Shown: piece by piece, positions 10,922 to 23,700 of the stretch
How positions within the stretch are numbered: the stretch's first letter is position 1
How the letters are laid out: every line of letters starts with the position of its first letter
Source of the DNA: Sapria himalayana
Lineage: Eukaryota; Streptophyta; Magnoliopsida; Malpighiales; Rafflesiaceae
DNA length: 64,000 nt
Assembly: GCA_029783825.1 (NCBI GenBank)
Contig: JAREIK010002450.1
Span: forward strand, 2,046,539-2,110,538
Reading direction: 5' to 3'
Notes under the pieces: model-generated
Seen by the model: only the letters and a program-made list of their open reading frames with translations
The model's database searches: none
Told to the model about the DNA's origin: nothing
Made by a program: the position numbers and the translations under genes

Positions 10922-12128
10922 CTATAAGAGGGGTGAGAATTGAGAGGTTATCAATCTACTAGAGGAGAGAGGGACTCCCAAGAAGGTGAAGAGTAGGGTC
11001 CCCATAATGAAACCAGAATTCATAATGATTTGGTATTTTCCCACTTTAGTAACACCTACAAAAAAGATGTTTGATTTAGTAGAATTTACGAGTAGCCTTG
11101 AGGTATTCGAGAATTTCCTAATGCAATCCATGATCACATTGCATGATGCTAAATCTCCATGGGAGAAGATGATTAACTCATCAGCATATACAAGGTGAGT
11201 AATCTTAAGTGAGGAGCAACTAAAGTGGTAGAAAAACTCATCAGCTTGAGAAGCTTTATGTAGTAGCCTAGAGACAAAATCTATACATATAGCAAATAAG
11301 TAAGGAGATAGCATGTCTGCTAGTCTCAACTCTCTCTTCCCCTTGAAGAATTCATGGAGTTGACCATTAATCGAGATTGAGAATAACGTGGTCGAAATAC
11401 ACTCATATAAATAATATCCATGAAGTATGGTGGAATGTTTAAAGCTCTAAGAATTTCGACTAGGAAATTCAAATCTACAGTGTTAATGGAATTTTGAATG
11501 TCAAGCTTAAAGAAACATCTAGATGAAATCTTTTTCCTTGAATATCTAAGAATAAGATTTTGGGCAAGCAAAAAATTATCTGATATTAATCTATCATTTA
11601 CATAGATTGCTTGGGCTTGATTTATAATATCATTTAAAATTGATTATATGCAAGAAGCTAACAATTTTGATATTAGTTTATAAATAACATTACAACAAGA
11701 GATGAGTGTATAATCTCTAACTATTGATGAGTGGGAGGATTTTGGGATTAGTGCTATATAGGCATTATTTAATTGTTTAGTAATTTTCCATTATGAAAAA
11801 AAAACTTTTCATTGAATTAATCACATCCGGTCTAATGTAGTCCCACGAAGCCATATGGGCCAGGGGACTTGTTTTTTCCCATCGTAAGAGGAGCATTTTT
11901 AATTTTAATATCAAAAAATTTAAGGGAAAAATTGCTCTTATCAACATCCCTAAGTATTTTTCCTGCCTTAATGATGTTTGTATTAATAGGTGACATCTTC
12001 TTTGTAGAGCCTAGAAGAGTAGAAAAGAACTTTAGAAATTCTTCATTCACTTCGGTTTGGGAGGTGGAAATGTTCCCATCCACTTTAATGATTGAAATAT
12101 TTCTACACTTCTTGTTCTTAGCATTCAT
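10922..12128 (-). pseudogene. LINE ORF2 reverse transcriptase domain
   Basis: Minus-strand frames at 11832-12128, 11326-11571 and 10922-11329 form successive RT segments. The first ends in a KNKSPGPYGF block (normally K.SPGPDG). The second has SRCFFKLDIQNSINTVD (the normal K.D...AFD motif with Ala-Phe changed). The third has ADMLSPYLFAIC (normally GDPLSPYLF) and THLVYADELIIFSHGD. The catalytic pair, normally A-D-D, reads A-D-E, so the second aspartate is lost. Together with the frame breaks this shows an inactive enzyme. Confidence 0.8.
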
Positions 12129-12659
12129 AAGTGTATGGAAAAATTTAGTACACCTATCGCTCTATTTTAGGTATCTAATTTTCACTTTTTGCCTTAGAAA
12201 CATCAACTTTGCCTCTTTCAGCTTCTTCAAATTCATTATTAGTGAGATTTTCTTACTTAAGAGAGAAGGGTTGGATGAGGATTATAAGATATTCTCCTGG
12301 TGTGCATGAAGCTCTTCCCTCATCAGTGACACTTTTATTTTGATGTAGTTGAAGTAAAAGCTATTCAATTGTTTAAAGCGCAATTTAAAAGTTTGAGTTT
12401 TTTAATTAGGTAGAATATTTGATATCCTACAATTGGGGTACTCCCAATTTCCTTTACAATTGGGATGAAATCCACGTGTGAGATTGACATATTACAAAAC
12501 TTAAAAGACTTTACGCTCCTCCCTATCTCCCATGGTCATAAAGGCCAAACAATGGTCCGTTAGTATCACAGGGGAAAGAAGTATGCATGACTGTCTTGAT
12601 TAAAGTTTTTCCACTTGTGGTTAGTAAGGATCCTATCAAGCTTGCTAGAAATTTTCCTA

Positions 12660-13135
12660 TTTGTTCATGTGAGGTGCGAGTCAGAGGAAGAGAGATCTTT
12701 TAAACTCAGGGAGGACCAACAATTCATGGAATTGTTACATTCGTAGTTTGAGACTAGTCTACCTCCTTTCTTGTCCAAACCTAAAAGGGGGGAGTTGAAG
12801 TCTCCTAATATGATCAAATGGTCATTATTTGAGCTACCCTTGGAAAATAGAAACTTCCAAAGGGGTCTCCTGGTCACTACTGAGTGTAGGCCATAGACTA
12901 AAGTTATCTTGAAGCTATTTCTCATTTCCCTACTCCATCATGAATGTGCTATATAGATGAAGACAACCATTCAATTTTAAAGGCTTGCTTATCCCATAAC
13001 ATTAGAAACCTACCATTTTTATGATTAGCAAAGTTGTTACCGCCATTAAATTTTTTAAATTTTGTCTTCATCAATCAATCTAGCCTTTCATGATTTAGTT
13101 TAGTTTCTAAGATTCCCAAGATGTTCTAGCATGTT
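12660..13135 (-). pseudogene. LINE ORF2 AP-type endonuclease domain
   Basis: Reading down from 13215, a WNIRGFNCPIKHKEV block (N-terminal endonuclease motif, WN.RGL..P.K) lies near 13170-13215. A 'E/NHLGNLETK'-like step follows near 13090-13125. The frame 12665-12925 then gives ITLVYGLH, a RRPLWKFL block and HLIILGDFNSPLLGLDKKGG, the LGDFN motif of the nuclease fold. Domain order and spacing fit the plant L1 endonuclease. The frame is broken between 12925 and 13080. Confidence 0.75.
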
Positions 13136-13218
13136 AATCTAGTGACTTCCAATAAGCTTTATGACCTCTTTGTGTTTGATGGGGCAATTAAAGCCCCTAA
13201 TGTTCCAGCATGTGATTT

Positions 13219-13760
13219 TCATGTGGTCGCACATGTTCTCATGCCTATCCCACTACAATCAATTGGCCGCATAGGATTAGGTCTGCATATGCATAGACGA
13301 AAGTGTGTTATCCATTCTACTCCACATGCCATCTTACTAGGAGATGCACCCGTAACATTCCTACATGTTAGGGATAGGACCAAACCACTTATGCAAAGTG
13401 TATTGTTATTAGTGACCTTTTTCCAAAATGTAATGCTCACACCCCATATCGAATCTGAGACAATCTATTAGGCATGAGATCATCTATTAGCACATGTTTA
13501 ACTTGAGTAGAAGTAATTAGGTAATGACTCTCCCTTATACCTCTCATGTACATGATATCATTTGGGGGTGTCATGTACAAGGGTACCACAGGCCATTCAA
13601 GAGATGCACCTAGAGGGGACTTTCTACCATCTCTTACCATTACCCAACTTTTTTCAATTGAGATTTTTTGCACTAAACCAATTGCACTTTTCATTATAGG
13701 ATGAGCACCTCCAACATATGTAGTCAAAGTTTGTATTCGTCAATTCGTGGAGGTGCATAA
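13219..13760 (-). pseudogene. LINE linker between ORF1-like and endonuclease regions
   Basis: Two minus-strand open stretches (13437-13727 and 13219-13440) lie between the ORF1-like domain and the endonuclease. No known domain is recognised. The position suits the Pro/Ser-rich linker common before the endonuclease of plant LINEs. Confidence 0.35.
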
Positions 13761-14149
13761 GTCCCGAAATTTTTAGATGACGACCTTTCTGTGATGATTT
13801 GTGCAACAATCTAGTTTCCAAGACCAAGCATCATCAACCATCATCCAAAAGCACCACCCTATAGGTGCCCTCACCTCTTCCCAAGGAGCCCTTAATAATA
13901 ATTTGAAAGAGTGACACATACTGTCCTCTCTCACCCAACCTCCAAAACTCCAATATCGAGCAAAACCTCACAAGTAACAAATTAGATAACAAACCCAACT
14001 AAAATAAAGCTCAGTTAATAAGGAGCTGAGCACTCCTAGTTCATTGTCATCCGGAGCCATGTGGAGGAATACCCATGCTCAATCTGACTTTGTTTCCAGT
14101 TTTGTTTCGAAGATTGAGAGGGGCCTTCCATTGGCTTATCATTTTTTTC

Positions 14150-14900
14150 TTCCTGGTTACAATTGTGAAATCATCTCTTTTCCCACCTTGCTCTGTTCCT
14201 CAATCTGGTCTTTAGGAAAGACAAAAGGGGAGCCATCAACCTTTGCTTTACCTTCACCATTCGGCGGCATGAGTTGTCCCTCTTCTTCTTCCTTCTGAGA
14301 GTCTTTTGAGGACACTTGCTGGACACTCTCTAGGCTCTGAATATCACTCATATTTGATCTTTGTGGGCTTTTAGCAACATGTATATTATTATTTGGTCTA
14401 ATGGAGAAATAATTATTCTTCTTCAAGTTGGTGTCAATACCATGTCACTTGTGTGCCCAGATATAGAGCACTCTTTGCAATAAAGAGAAAAATAGTAATA
14501 TAAAACTAGCTGTGTGATTTTGGAGCCATCTAGATAATTAAGTGTAACCCCCTAGGGTAGCTCCTTATTGTGGTCAACTTTGACTAATACCCGAGCATAA
14601 GAGATTTTAGAAATGTTTGAAGATAGCTTATCCATGTGAAGTGGCCTACCAATACAACTAGTTACCTTGCTCAACCCTATAGGGTTCCAAAGATGAATAG
14701 GGAATTTGAGCAGTTTTACTCATAATGAGATTTTTTTATTTCCTTCACTCCATAATGGAAATTTAGCGACAATGGTTTTACATATAAAGGCCTGTCGAAC
14801 ACCAGGTAAGGGCCATAATTTAAAACCTCTTCCATGTCCTCCAAATATTTAAACTTAAAAAATATCTACCTGCTAGGGTGTTGAGTGGCTCAAGCCTTGA
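14150..14900 (-). pseudogene. LINE ORF1-like (gag-like) domain with decayed zinc knuckle
   Basis: The minus strand from about 14760 to 14530 reads FPIHLWNPIGLSKVTSCIGR, then PLHMDKLSSNISKISYARVLVKVD. This matches the plant LINE ORF1 domain often annotated DUF4283 (W...P..L......IG.P...D.....R..FAR..V.V). Downstream, near 14445-14490, comes CKECSISGHTSDM, a CCHC zinc knuckle (C-x2-C-x4-H-x4-C) that lacks the last cysteine. The frame 14157-14426 then carries a charged, glutamine/glutamate-rich tail. Confidence 0.7.
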
Positions 14901-15400
14901 ATTTTTATTGCTCATCCATTAATTTTTTAAGTAGGAATTAGCCAGGATGTCTAGTAAAGAAATAACCTACTAAACAGATCTTCCAGAATTCTATACTTTG
15001 AGTTAAATCTTTGGGTTAATAAAATGCATTAAAAAACTAAGGGAAGGAGGGGGTGTAGAAAGAGAGCTTTATAGTGTTCTCTAATGCTCTATTCCTCGAG
15101 AACAAGCTGCTCAAAGGAGCCTTGTTCTTCCTAAAGGTCCTAGAGATAGGTATAGAACCATCCTTTTCTGCCTTGTTATGCAAGTTCTTGAATTGTTAAG
15201 GTAGAGTTTTGCATGGATTCAACTCACCATTACCATTTTCATCTTGTTCAGAAAAGGCATATGATGCAGATGTTGCATTGCAAGGTTTATAAGGTTTGAC
15301 ATGTGAATGAGAAACACTTGTATCATTTTTATTCGTTGCCATTTATATATCAGATTTATACATACAAGAATCGACCATCTTCTTTGAGCTAGCTTAAGAC

Positions 15401-16250
15401 TGCTCATCTAAGTATGTTAGGGCAAGGCTCGATACTTGCATATCCTCCAAAGATTTAGATCTTTGGATCTATTCAGAAAAATTTTTACGATTAACAACCA
15501 AACTCGAATCAACTTAAACCTTATCATAAACCATTTTTTAATAACCATTTTCTTTGATGATGTACTTGGATGCATCGGAGTTCATATGCAAACATATAAT
15601 AAACTTTATTTTTGAGTTCAATAGAAAAAAATCTGAGTTATCACCATCAAAAATTTTTCTAATCGTGAGGGATTCAAGAAGAGATAGCATCCTAAATGAT
15701 GGTGTTTTGGTTTTGAGAATCCCTCGATGTAGCTTTGAATTATCTAAGTCTTGTAATAAATGTGAAATAGGGGGACTTAATACTTTTCAATTCTGTTATT
15801 TTTGAGATCTCTAAATCTTAATCTCAAAGGATGAAATTGTTGAAGGAAGCAAAATTTTTTACGAAGAAAGGAAATGGGAGGAGAGATGGATGAGCATCGG
15901 GCTGAATAGAAATAATGAAATAAGCATAACTTTACTAGCATGGTAAGTGGTTTTTGCATTTTCTTACAAATCCTTTTCAAAACTTTTTAGCCTCTAATAC
16001 CAAATTTTATACTATATGAGTATTTAGAAATATATCTCACACATTCTCTTTATTTAACTTTTTAAAATCTCTCTCAAGCCTTTCTAACTTTCTAGAGATC
16101 ACTTGCATAGCACACCATTCAATAAATTCATTCCAAGACTTTTCCATTGCATACTTAAATGAATTAAAAGATATCCATAAGTTTTAAAATCTTAAAAGTT
16201 GAGGACACCCTTTTGATCATTCACTTCGATGATCAAAAGAGTGTGATCTG
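15401..16250. other. LINE 5' flank or unclassified DNA
   Basis: Small reading frames on both strands (15554-15805 plus, 15777-15980 minus) show no recognised motif. The stretch may still be the LINE 5' UTR or ORF1 N-terminus. Confidence in any coding role is low. Confidence 0.3.
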
Positions 16251-17513
16251 AATTTACTCAACTGAGATGCATGATCGTGGAGATACTCCATTTTATTATT
16301 ATGAATGTTTTTTTAAATTTTATTTCTATTAAGATTCTATTATTTTGTTTCAATGAGAATACACATGAGCTATTTTGTATTTAATGGTTATGCTTGTGCG
16401 TATTTTATTTAACATAGTAGATACTTTAGTATATAAAGTTTGGCTTGCACATAGGAAGATTAAATCAGCAGTTCTTTTTGAATATAAGCTATTACTTTAT
16501 AGTCTAAATTGAGTTGGATACATTCTTTGATAAGATTGTAGCACAAAATTATAATATATTTGTCTTGACTATGGAGAATGGTTAAGTTCTAATTTCTTGT
16601 GCTAGTACACTTATGTGTATTGAATAAGAGTAACTTGGAGAGATTATTTTATATTGACACATAAAATAATTATTACCTCTTGATTATTATGAATATTATT
16701 ACTCTTAATATCTATATAACTAATAGACACATGCATTTATTATTGTTTATTTTGATTTATATAGAGTAAGATTTAGAAATAAATCAATAATCTCAATGAG
16801 ATTGATAAATGTATTAATTGTATGGTGAATATTTATTATTAATGGAATTTACATCTTATTAAATAAAATTTGATGATGCCCCCTTGAAGATACTTATGAG
16901 TTTTGATTATATCAAACTCTACAAGTCAATTTTAATCCAATATATCAAATAAGTTAAGTAGAAGGTCTCAAGATAATGATTAGATGTTGATTAATTAAAA
17001 TTATGAATAATTAAAATTTAATCAATGAGTATCTATAATCTTAATATAGTTATGTAGAGAGATTAAAAAGTATTTAACAATGCAGTTTTCAAATTATATT
17101 TTCAAATAAGTGAGGGAGTACAATTATAATTCTTTAGTTGACTAAATTATAATTAATGAAAATGAATCCATTTATTTTGCAATGGGAGCCAAAAATATTA
17201 TTCAAGCATTTTGGTCCCTACCATAGCCCATATGAAGCACTCTTTTATTTTTATTAATGAAACAACTCAAATCACTTTGCTTGATTTGAGGAATGGTAGT
17301 AAGAAAAACAAGAAAAGAGAAGAGGAGGGCCTCTCTCTTCTAGAGTTTGAAACACAAAATCAAGAATATGATAGAAGCTAGAAAAAGGATTTTTGAGTAG
17401 GCATGGACAAATTGATTAAGACAAAATGTAAGGTAAAAGAAATTCATATCATTATTTGTTTAAAAGTTAATCCTCATGCAAAATCAAATGAGTAAAAAAT
17501 TATTTCAAACAAT
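16251..17513 (+). other. Possible LTR of an unclassified retroelement
   Basis: The stretch ends just before TGGCATCAATGG (17514-17525), which loosely resembles the initiator-methionine primer-binding site TGGTATCAGAGC used by copia elements. A CTCTCTCTTCTAGAG pyrimidine tract at about 17326-17345 would suit a leader region. No second LTR, polypurine tract or gag was found. Confidence 0.25.
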
Positions 17514-18650
17514 GGCATCAATGGTTTTGGTCACACTATTACATGTGAATTAACCCATTTTAAACTGAATCTGAAAAAAGTTAAAGTCAAGGGTATATGG
17601 TCAACTAATCTTTATTCTGTAAAGATTTTCTGAGTAATTATGATCATATGATTTATGTAGAATATGTGGCTACTTAAAAATGGATTTTTAATTTGCATTT
17701 TGTTGTGTGATGATTATGATCACCTGATTTGTATAATCATGATTTTATATATAAAATAAAAAGTAGAGTTTGTTAACTCTCCAAGGGAGGCAGAGGTTTA
17801 TGAAAGCATTAATGTTCTATGGAGGAGTTCATGGTAGCAAATATGTTCTATGGAGGAGTTCACGGTGATGAACATCAAGTATGAAAAAACTCATTGAAGG
17901 CGAATATCAAAATAAAATAACTAAAGTTTTTTTCAGTGATATTGCATTGTTGTAATTTCGAAAAAAGACAAAGAACAAATCCATAAAGATTTGAAACCTA
18001 AATTTTGTTTAGGTTGATAGTTGTTTGGGCACTGCTCCAAACCCCTCCTTCTAGAAGAATTGTCTACATTCCTTGGTGCTTTCCAGAAGAACTATCCACA
18101 TTGGTGCCTAAAATAAAAGTTGTCTACATTACTTGATGAAAACCCATAATAGATGGGATATTATGTTTAGCTATTTTGTGATGATATGAATAATGATTGT
18201 ATGTAATGCCATGAATCATAGTTGCATGTGATAGAATGTATGATGACTGTATGTGATAGAATATTTAATGGTTATATGTGATAACTTGCATGACTATCAT
18301 ATGAATTTATATTTAATTATTAAGATTATAAACTATTATTTTGATAATAAAAATGAAACAACAAATTAAAATAAATGCCCATGTTATAAGATAAATTATT
18401 TTCTTATAGGTAGTTGGGATTTAAATAGTTTCCCATTTATTAGTTTTCATTTTTAAATTTTTAAATATTTAACACATATATTAAAAACCCTCATACTAAA
18501 TATGAAAAGTTTTCATGATTTGTCATATTTGGATGATAATATATTAGGACATTATTATTAGGTGAAAATACATATCATTTTCTTTATAATCTATTAGCCT
18601 CCTTCATTTCATAAATAAGATCAAAATTCACCATTTTGTGTTATAAAATA
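17514..18650. other. Unclassified AT-rich DNA with a 31-bp duplication
   Basis: ATGTTCTATGGAGGAGTTCA occurs twice about 37 bp apart (near 17812 and 17849). GTATGTGATAGAATxT-like units repeat near 18190-18270. No coding sequence is recognised. Confidence 0.4.
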
Positions 18651-19560
18651 ACAACTTAACCTGATAATCTTTTTTTCCTCTTGGGTTTCAAGCTTTGTTA
18701 GGAAAGTTTCCATTTTCACTTCAATTATAAAGATTTGATCTAATTTTGATATTCCAACTTATCTTCTACTAAAGGAATGATTAGTTTGAGTTTCATAGTT
18801 ATTCTTTGCTAACTCCTCAAACAAATAGTATGATTCATCTGATAATTTATTCATAATTGAATTATTCATGGGCACATCAGTCATACACCTTGTTATATAA
18901 TTTAGCCCATTATAGAAAATTTAGACTTGCAACAACTAAACCCCATGTTGAGGACACCTTCTCAATAAATTTTTAAAATGGCCTCAAATATCATATAAAG
19001 TTCCTTACTCATCTATCCAAAACTAGCTTATCTCACTATGTAATTATGAAGTAATTTAAGGTGGGAACAATGTAGTGAGAAAGGCTCTCACAAGTTCATA
19101 TTAGCTATCTATGGAGCCATGAGATAAACAATGAAACTAAATCCTTGTCTTATCCCTTAATGAGAATAAGAATAGATGTAACCTAACAATGTTGAGGCTA
19201 ATTACATATATCTTTTCCATGCCACACATCTTTAAAAATATTGTGACATGCTCATTCTTATCTTCCAATATCCTCCCATTATACTGGTAATCTTGATCAT
19301 AGCAATTAGACTTGGCGTCAAGTCATAATAATTCACCTCCATGGGTTGCATCTAAATATGTAAATAAATGTCCATCATTACTAGCTACCAATAATCTTTC
19401 AAAGTATGGTGGTGGATGAGTTGTTGGACAACTTGTCCATCATTGTCTTGGGGCTCTCTATTGTTGTCATTTCCCTCCATGGGCCCTATATCATCTCTAT
19501 ATTTATAATTACTTTTTTTGGTTCTTTCTATTTATGGATCTAGTGGTAGCTTAATCCCAT
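18650..19560 (-). pseudogene. Athila/Tat-like gypsy gag remnant (copy 1)
   Basis: Minus-strand translation, with stops, gives a start region MRRSYGIKLPLDP near 19560. Then come MEKIYVISLNIVRLHLFLFS, a LRDKTRI step, an ELVRAFLTTLFPP step, NLLRRCPQHG, IFYNGLNYITR and DESYYLFEELAKNNY. This is the order of the gag domain of Athila/Tat gypsy elements (I..RLFPFSLRDKA...W, W.EL...FL.KFFPP, LLR.CPHHG, FYNGL, AY.L.EE.A.NN). It runs away from the primer-binding site at 19772-19790 in the expected direction. It is non-functional. Confidence 0.75.
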
Positions 19561-19771
19561 AACTTCTTCTCATTAAATGTGGACTAAAAAATGAAAAAAA
19601 ACAAACAAACAAAGAAATATAAAACATAAAAATTCCATAATTCAAACATGATAACAAGATGAACTATTGATCCAAACTAATTATCAAAATAATACTATCA
19701 AACTACTAAAAAAAGAATTATCTTTTCTAAAGGATAATTACATCAACTTATATTGACTAAATAAACTAAAT

Positions 19772-19790
19772 AGCCAATACAATGGTATCA
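19772..19790 (-). other. Primer-binding site of LTR-A copy 1
   Basis: The minus strand reads TGATACCATTGTATTGGCT, a decayed version of the TGGCGCCGTTGCCGGGGAT-type primer-binding site (tRNA-Asp) of Athila/Tat elements. It sits between the gag remnant and the LTR, as expected. The better-preserved sister copy is at 40457-40475. Confidence 0.6.
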
Positions 19791-20220
19791 AAAACATTTT
19801 ATAATTTTTTTATACTACCTAAATTTATTAATTATATAGTATCCCAAAAGCTCATTGATGAGAATATCTTACCAATAAAGTTCTACAAGTAGTAAAGAAG
19901 AGTTTTTTACAAATATCAATCTCATGGGAATTGTATTAATAATTTAGTCAACCAATAATGAGACAACTCAATTGTAATAGAGAATATAATTAAGGATTTT
20001 GGCATGCCTTTTAAATCATAGGGTATGTCCACTTGATTTATATGATACATATTCTAATAATTTAATTTATGTTGAGTATGGATACAAAACAAAGGGTGGA
20101 TAGTTGTTAAAATACCCCTTTGTCCTAATAACATATAAGATAATTATCATTATTAAGTCTGTCCCAATGATTATCTCATCATAGTTATACCCTTGGTACT
20201 TTATCACTAAGATAACAAAG

Positions 20221-20229
20221 CATCTATGC
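20221..20229. repeat. Left 9-bp duplication of 336-bp insertion
   Basis: CATCTATGC at 20221-20229 is repeated exactly at 20566-20574, bracketing the insertion between them. Confidence 0.75.
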
Positions 20230-20565
20230 CAACTAGTATTTTTTAATCAGAACACACACACACACAAACGTACATAGTGTTACACATAAGGCAGGGCTGG
20301 CCAAAAGGCCAAAACCACCAAATCCTAAGCACCCCGAGGCTTACCGGGGGTCGCAAGAAAAATATGGGTGATGTGAGTCATCTTCAAAAGAAAAAAGCAA
20401 TAAAAGCAAATGGGGAACTGCAAAAGATATACGATTAACATACACTCCAAAGTTGGCTAATAGAAAATAACAAATATAACTCTATAGATCCAAATCTCCA
20501 ATGCCAGCTCCGCATTGCTCTACACCACAACCCAAACCCAAGATGATCCAGCATCATCCATCAGC
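20230..20565. mobile_element. 336-bp unclassified insertion in LTR-A
   Basis: The segment is more GC-rich than its surroundings (TTACCGGGGGTCGC, GGCTGGCCAAAAGGCC). It is absent from the equivalent position of LTR-A copy 3 near 40950 and is flanked by exact CATCTATGC copies. No terminal inverted repeats are seen. It contains (AC)n near its low-coordinate end. A 5'-truncated retroposon read on the minus strand or a MULE-type insertion are both possible. Confidence 0.6.
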
Positions 20566-20709
20566 CATCTATGCACGAGGGTTATTCATAAGTCTATTAA
20601 ATTTTAGCCAGCTCATCATTTTCCTATGACAGTTTTATTGTATGTATATTTTTATTCACCAGCCTCATGTGTAATAAATATCAAGAATTGATGTGGTTTA
20701 AAAATACTT

Positions 20710-23700
20710 AAGAGGTGTCAAATGGGCATTATCGTGCTAGTATGACCTATTTCAGAGTGATCTAGCCATGCACCATGCCATCCTAGGCATGATATGAGAA
20801 GGATTATCTTTGGCTTGGCTTGGCCCTTTTGGCTCGCAAAATGCTGGGTCATGCTAAACCATATTGAGTCGTGACAGTTCATGTTGTTTTGGCCTTAGGG
20901 CTGAAATTTTTAATTCAAATAAAATATAAACTTTATTTAAATTTTAATTTGTTATTAAATTTGTTTTTTTAAAAATTACACTTAAACAAATTAAAAAGAA
21001 AGACAAAATTAAAAAAAAATAGATTCACATATTGCATTTGTGTTTCATTATCACGCGACTTGTTTCGTTTAAATAAAATAATAAAAAATTTACTCCATTG
21101 AGTAAACAAAAGCCAAATATAATACATACTTGAATAATATATATTTATAAAATTAAAATACAATGAAGTGAAACATAACTTATAAGATAATAAGTACAAT
21201 ACAATAATAGTGTATAAATCATAATGAAATAAGTAAATAGTAGAAATAAATCATAGTAAATAAATTGTTTCAATGAAATCATATAAAAAATCAAAAACCA
21301 CATGAATCATAAATTGGTTGGTATGGTAGTATAGCTGTAGATGTAGACCATCATCAACATATATGTATTTGAAGATATTGCTAGTAGTGACCTCAATTTA
21401 TCGATCTTCATGTCTTATGATTAATCATCCATCATCATCTCTTACACATTATCTTGAATGTCCAATCTCAAATCTTCCTGTTCTTTCATGCATGTAAATA
21501 ATATTGGTTGCCACAAAAAAATAGATTTTGATGTTATGTTAGATATTAGAAGTGTCAGTAAATCACGTGTCATCTTAGAAAGCATGGGATAAGTTGATTC
21601 ACATGATTTTCACTAAAAAAATATTCAAATTCTTATTATCATCATGTGCTAGAATAGAGTAATAATTGGCATCTAAATACTATGATAGTTTGCTACTATT
21701 TTATAAACTATTCTATCATTTTTTCCTAGCTAACCGAATAGAGAAGGCATAATATCAAAATATGGTATCTATTTTCATACTCATGTATGGCTATAACTAC
21801 TACTATACCTAATGTTGCAATATATAAATAAGATAGTTAAATTTTCATGAATGAAACCTTCAAGCCAATGTTCCTAGTTCATTCACATGGATATGCATGC
21901 TAAAATATTTTCTACTCCTTCCATTTTAATCCTATGATCCATATAGGCATCCAAATGATATATAGTTGGAATGGAAGACTAGTATTTTAAATACTTAGTT
22001 TCTTTCTCAACATATATATGATACTAAATGTAGAGTAACCTCTATTCTTACCAAATATATAACTAATGTTGTATATGCACCTAAGTGCAATGCAAGTGAT
22101 GGAAGTGTAGATAAATGAATGCATGTTTACCATGTCATAAAAATTCTTCAAGAATTTCATAAAAGAAATTTGTATATCTTAGTCTGAATCATTAATAATA
22201 ACTTTTTCACTCTTACTATTTGGAACTTTTTCTTTTTTAGGCCTACAAACAAACATAAACTACTAAATTCTTATTTTGTTTGCTATGTGTCCTAAGCTAT
22301 TTTTAATGAATTTCTTATTTTATCTAATATAGGAGAAATAACTTTCATTCTTACATGTGCTATCAAGTTAATAATGTGATACGTGCAACTAATATTAAAA
22401 ATCTCTCATAATGAACCATCTCTAATAGTCTTAACAAACATACTAATAGCTACTCTATTATTAGAAGTATTATCAAAAAATATTTTATTTTGATAAACAT
22501 TTTATTTTGAAGTAATACTAAATATTTAGAAGTAATACTAAATATTTTATTTTGAATATCATATTCTCTAAAGATTTGTTTCATACTCTCATATATGCAA
22601 GGACCATCATGAGGATAAATAATCTCAAAAAATACTAAAATATTTTTATAAAGTTTCTTTTTTGAATATTTATAGTGGGTGGTTAGGCACATGAATGATG
22701 CATCTTCATGACTATTTTAAATATCAGACATCATAGACACCACTCCATTATATTTCCTAAATTTATTATTTATTAATTATTTTTTTAACTTCTAATATTT
22801 GAATATATTATTTCTACTTGTAGACTAAGGAATCATATGATAAAGTAGGTTGGAAGTAGGCATACATAATACTAAATACTCTAGTATCCTCAAAAAATTT
22901 AATCTGAAGACCCATGGTTGTAATTAGTTTTGTCATGCCTTCCATCCCAAAATCATCATTATATATAAGAGGGGTTAATGAAGCTGAACTAGAACTAGAT
23001 CCAACTTGAAAGACCATGCTGCTCAATTAAGTTTGCCTAGGATCTAATGCACCATATTTTTTGATTATTGATTAATACGCCTCTTAAGGTGGTCAGTGCC
23101 ATATGAAATATATGTATATATCTTTTGAAAATATATATATTATGCCAATTCATTTTTGACACTCCTAGATTTTTATAATTATTTTATAGTGCATCCATAC
23201 TACTAAAATTTTACTAATTTTTTATTTTTTAGGTGGAAAATGGTTTGGGTCGAGATCATTGGAGAAAACCTAATTTCAGTCTCAAATTTCTTAGTTGGGT
23301 TATCATTATGATTTACATCCACATCATTTTAAAAATCATTATCATTATATTCACTATTTATCATTTTTTAATATTTTTATTAATTAAAAAAATTTATAAA
23401 CCTAATAAAACTCAAAAAAAATTTAATAAGATAAGTGAACCATAACCTCTTTATGGTAAACTATTGCATCACTTCTAATTTTAAGGCTTTACTAAAATTT
23501 CCAAACTCTAGTTATAATTTGAAAATTACACTGCATATGTCATATCACGTATGCATAAGCATAAGGCATAAAAAATAGTATGCGAATAAATAATAATTGC
23601 AAAAAAAGTATTATATTTAGGATTTATTAGAGTAGAGAGGAGAAAGAGTTAGAGAATTAAGGAGAAGAAATTTAGAATTAAAATTCTAAATTTTTTATTC

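Larger units (their letters stand above)
10071..15400 (-). mobile_element. Near full-length degenerate L1-type LINE
   Basis: This is one retrotransposon read on the minus strand. ORF1-like domain is at about 14150-14900, the AP-type endonuclease at about 12660-13130, reverse transcriptase at about 10990-12130 and the post-RT C-terminal region at 10512-10823. A short A-rich stretch on the minus strand (T-run at 10071-10078 on plus) is a possible tail. Length and domain order match plant L1 elements of 5-6 kb. Both ORFs are broken by stops and the RT active site is altered. The 5' end is uncertain (15.2-16 kb). No target-site duplication was found. Confidence 0.75.
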
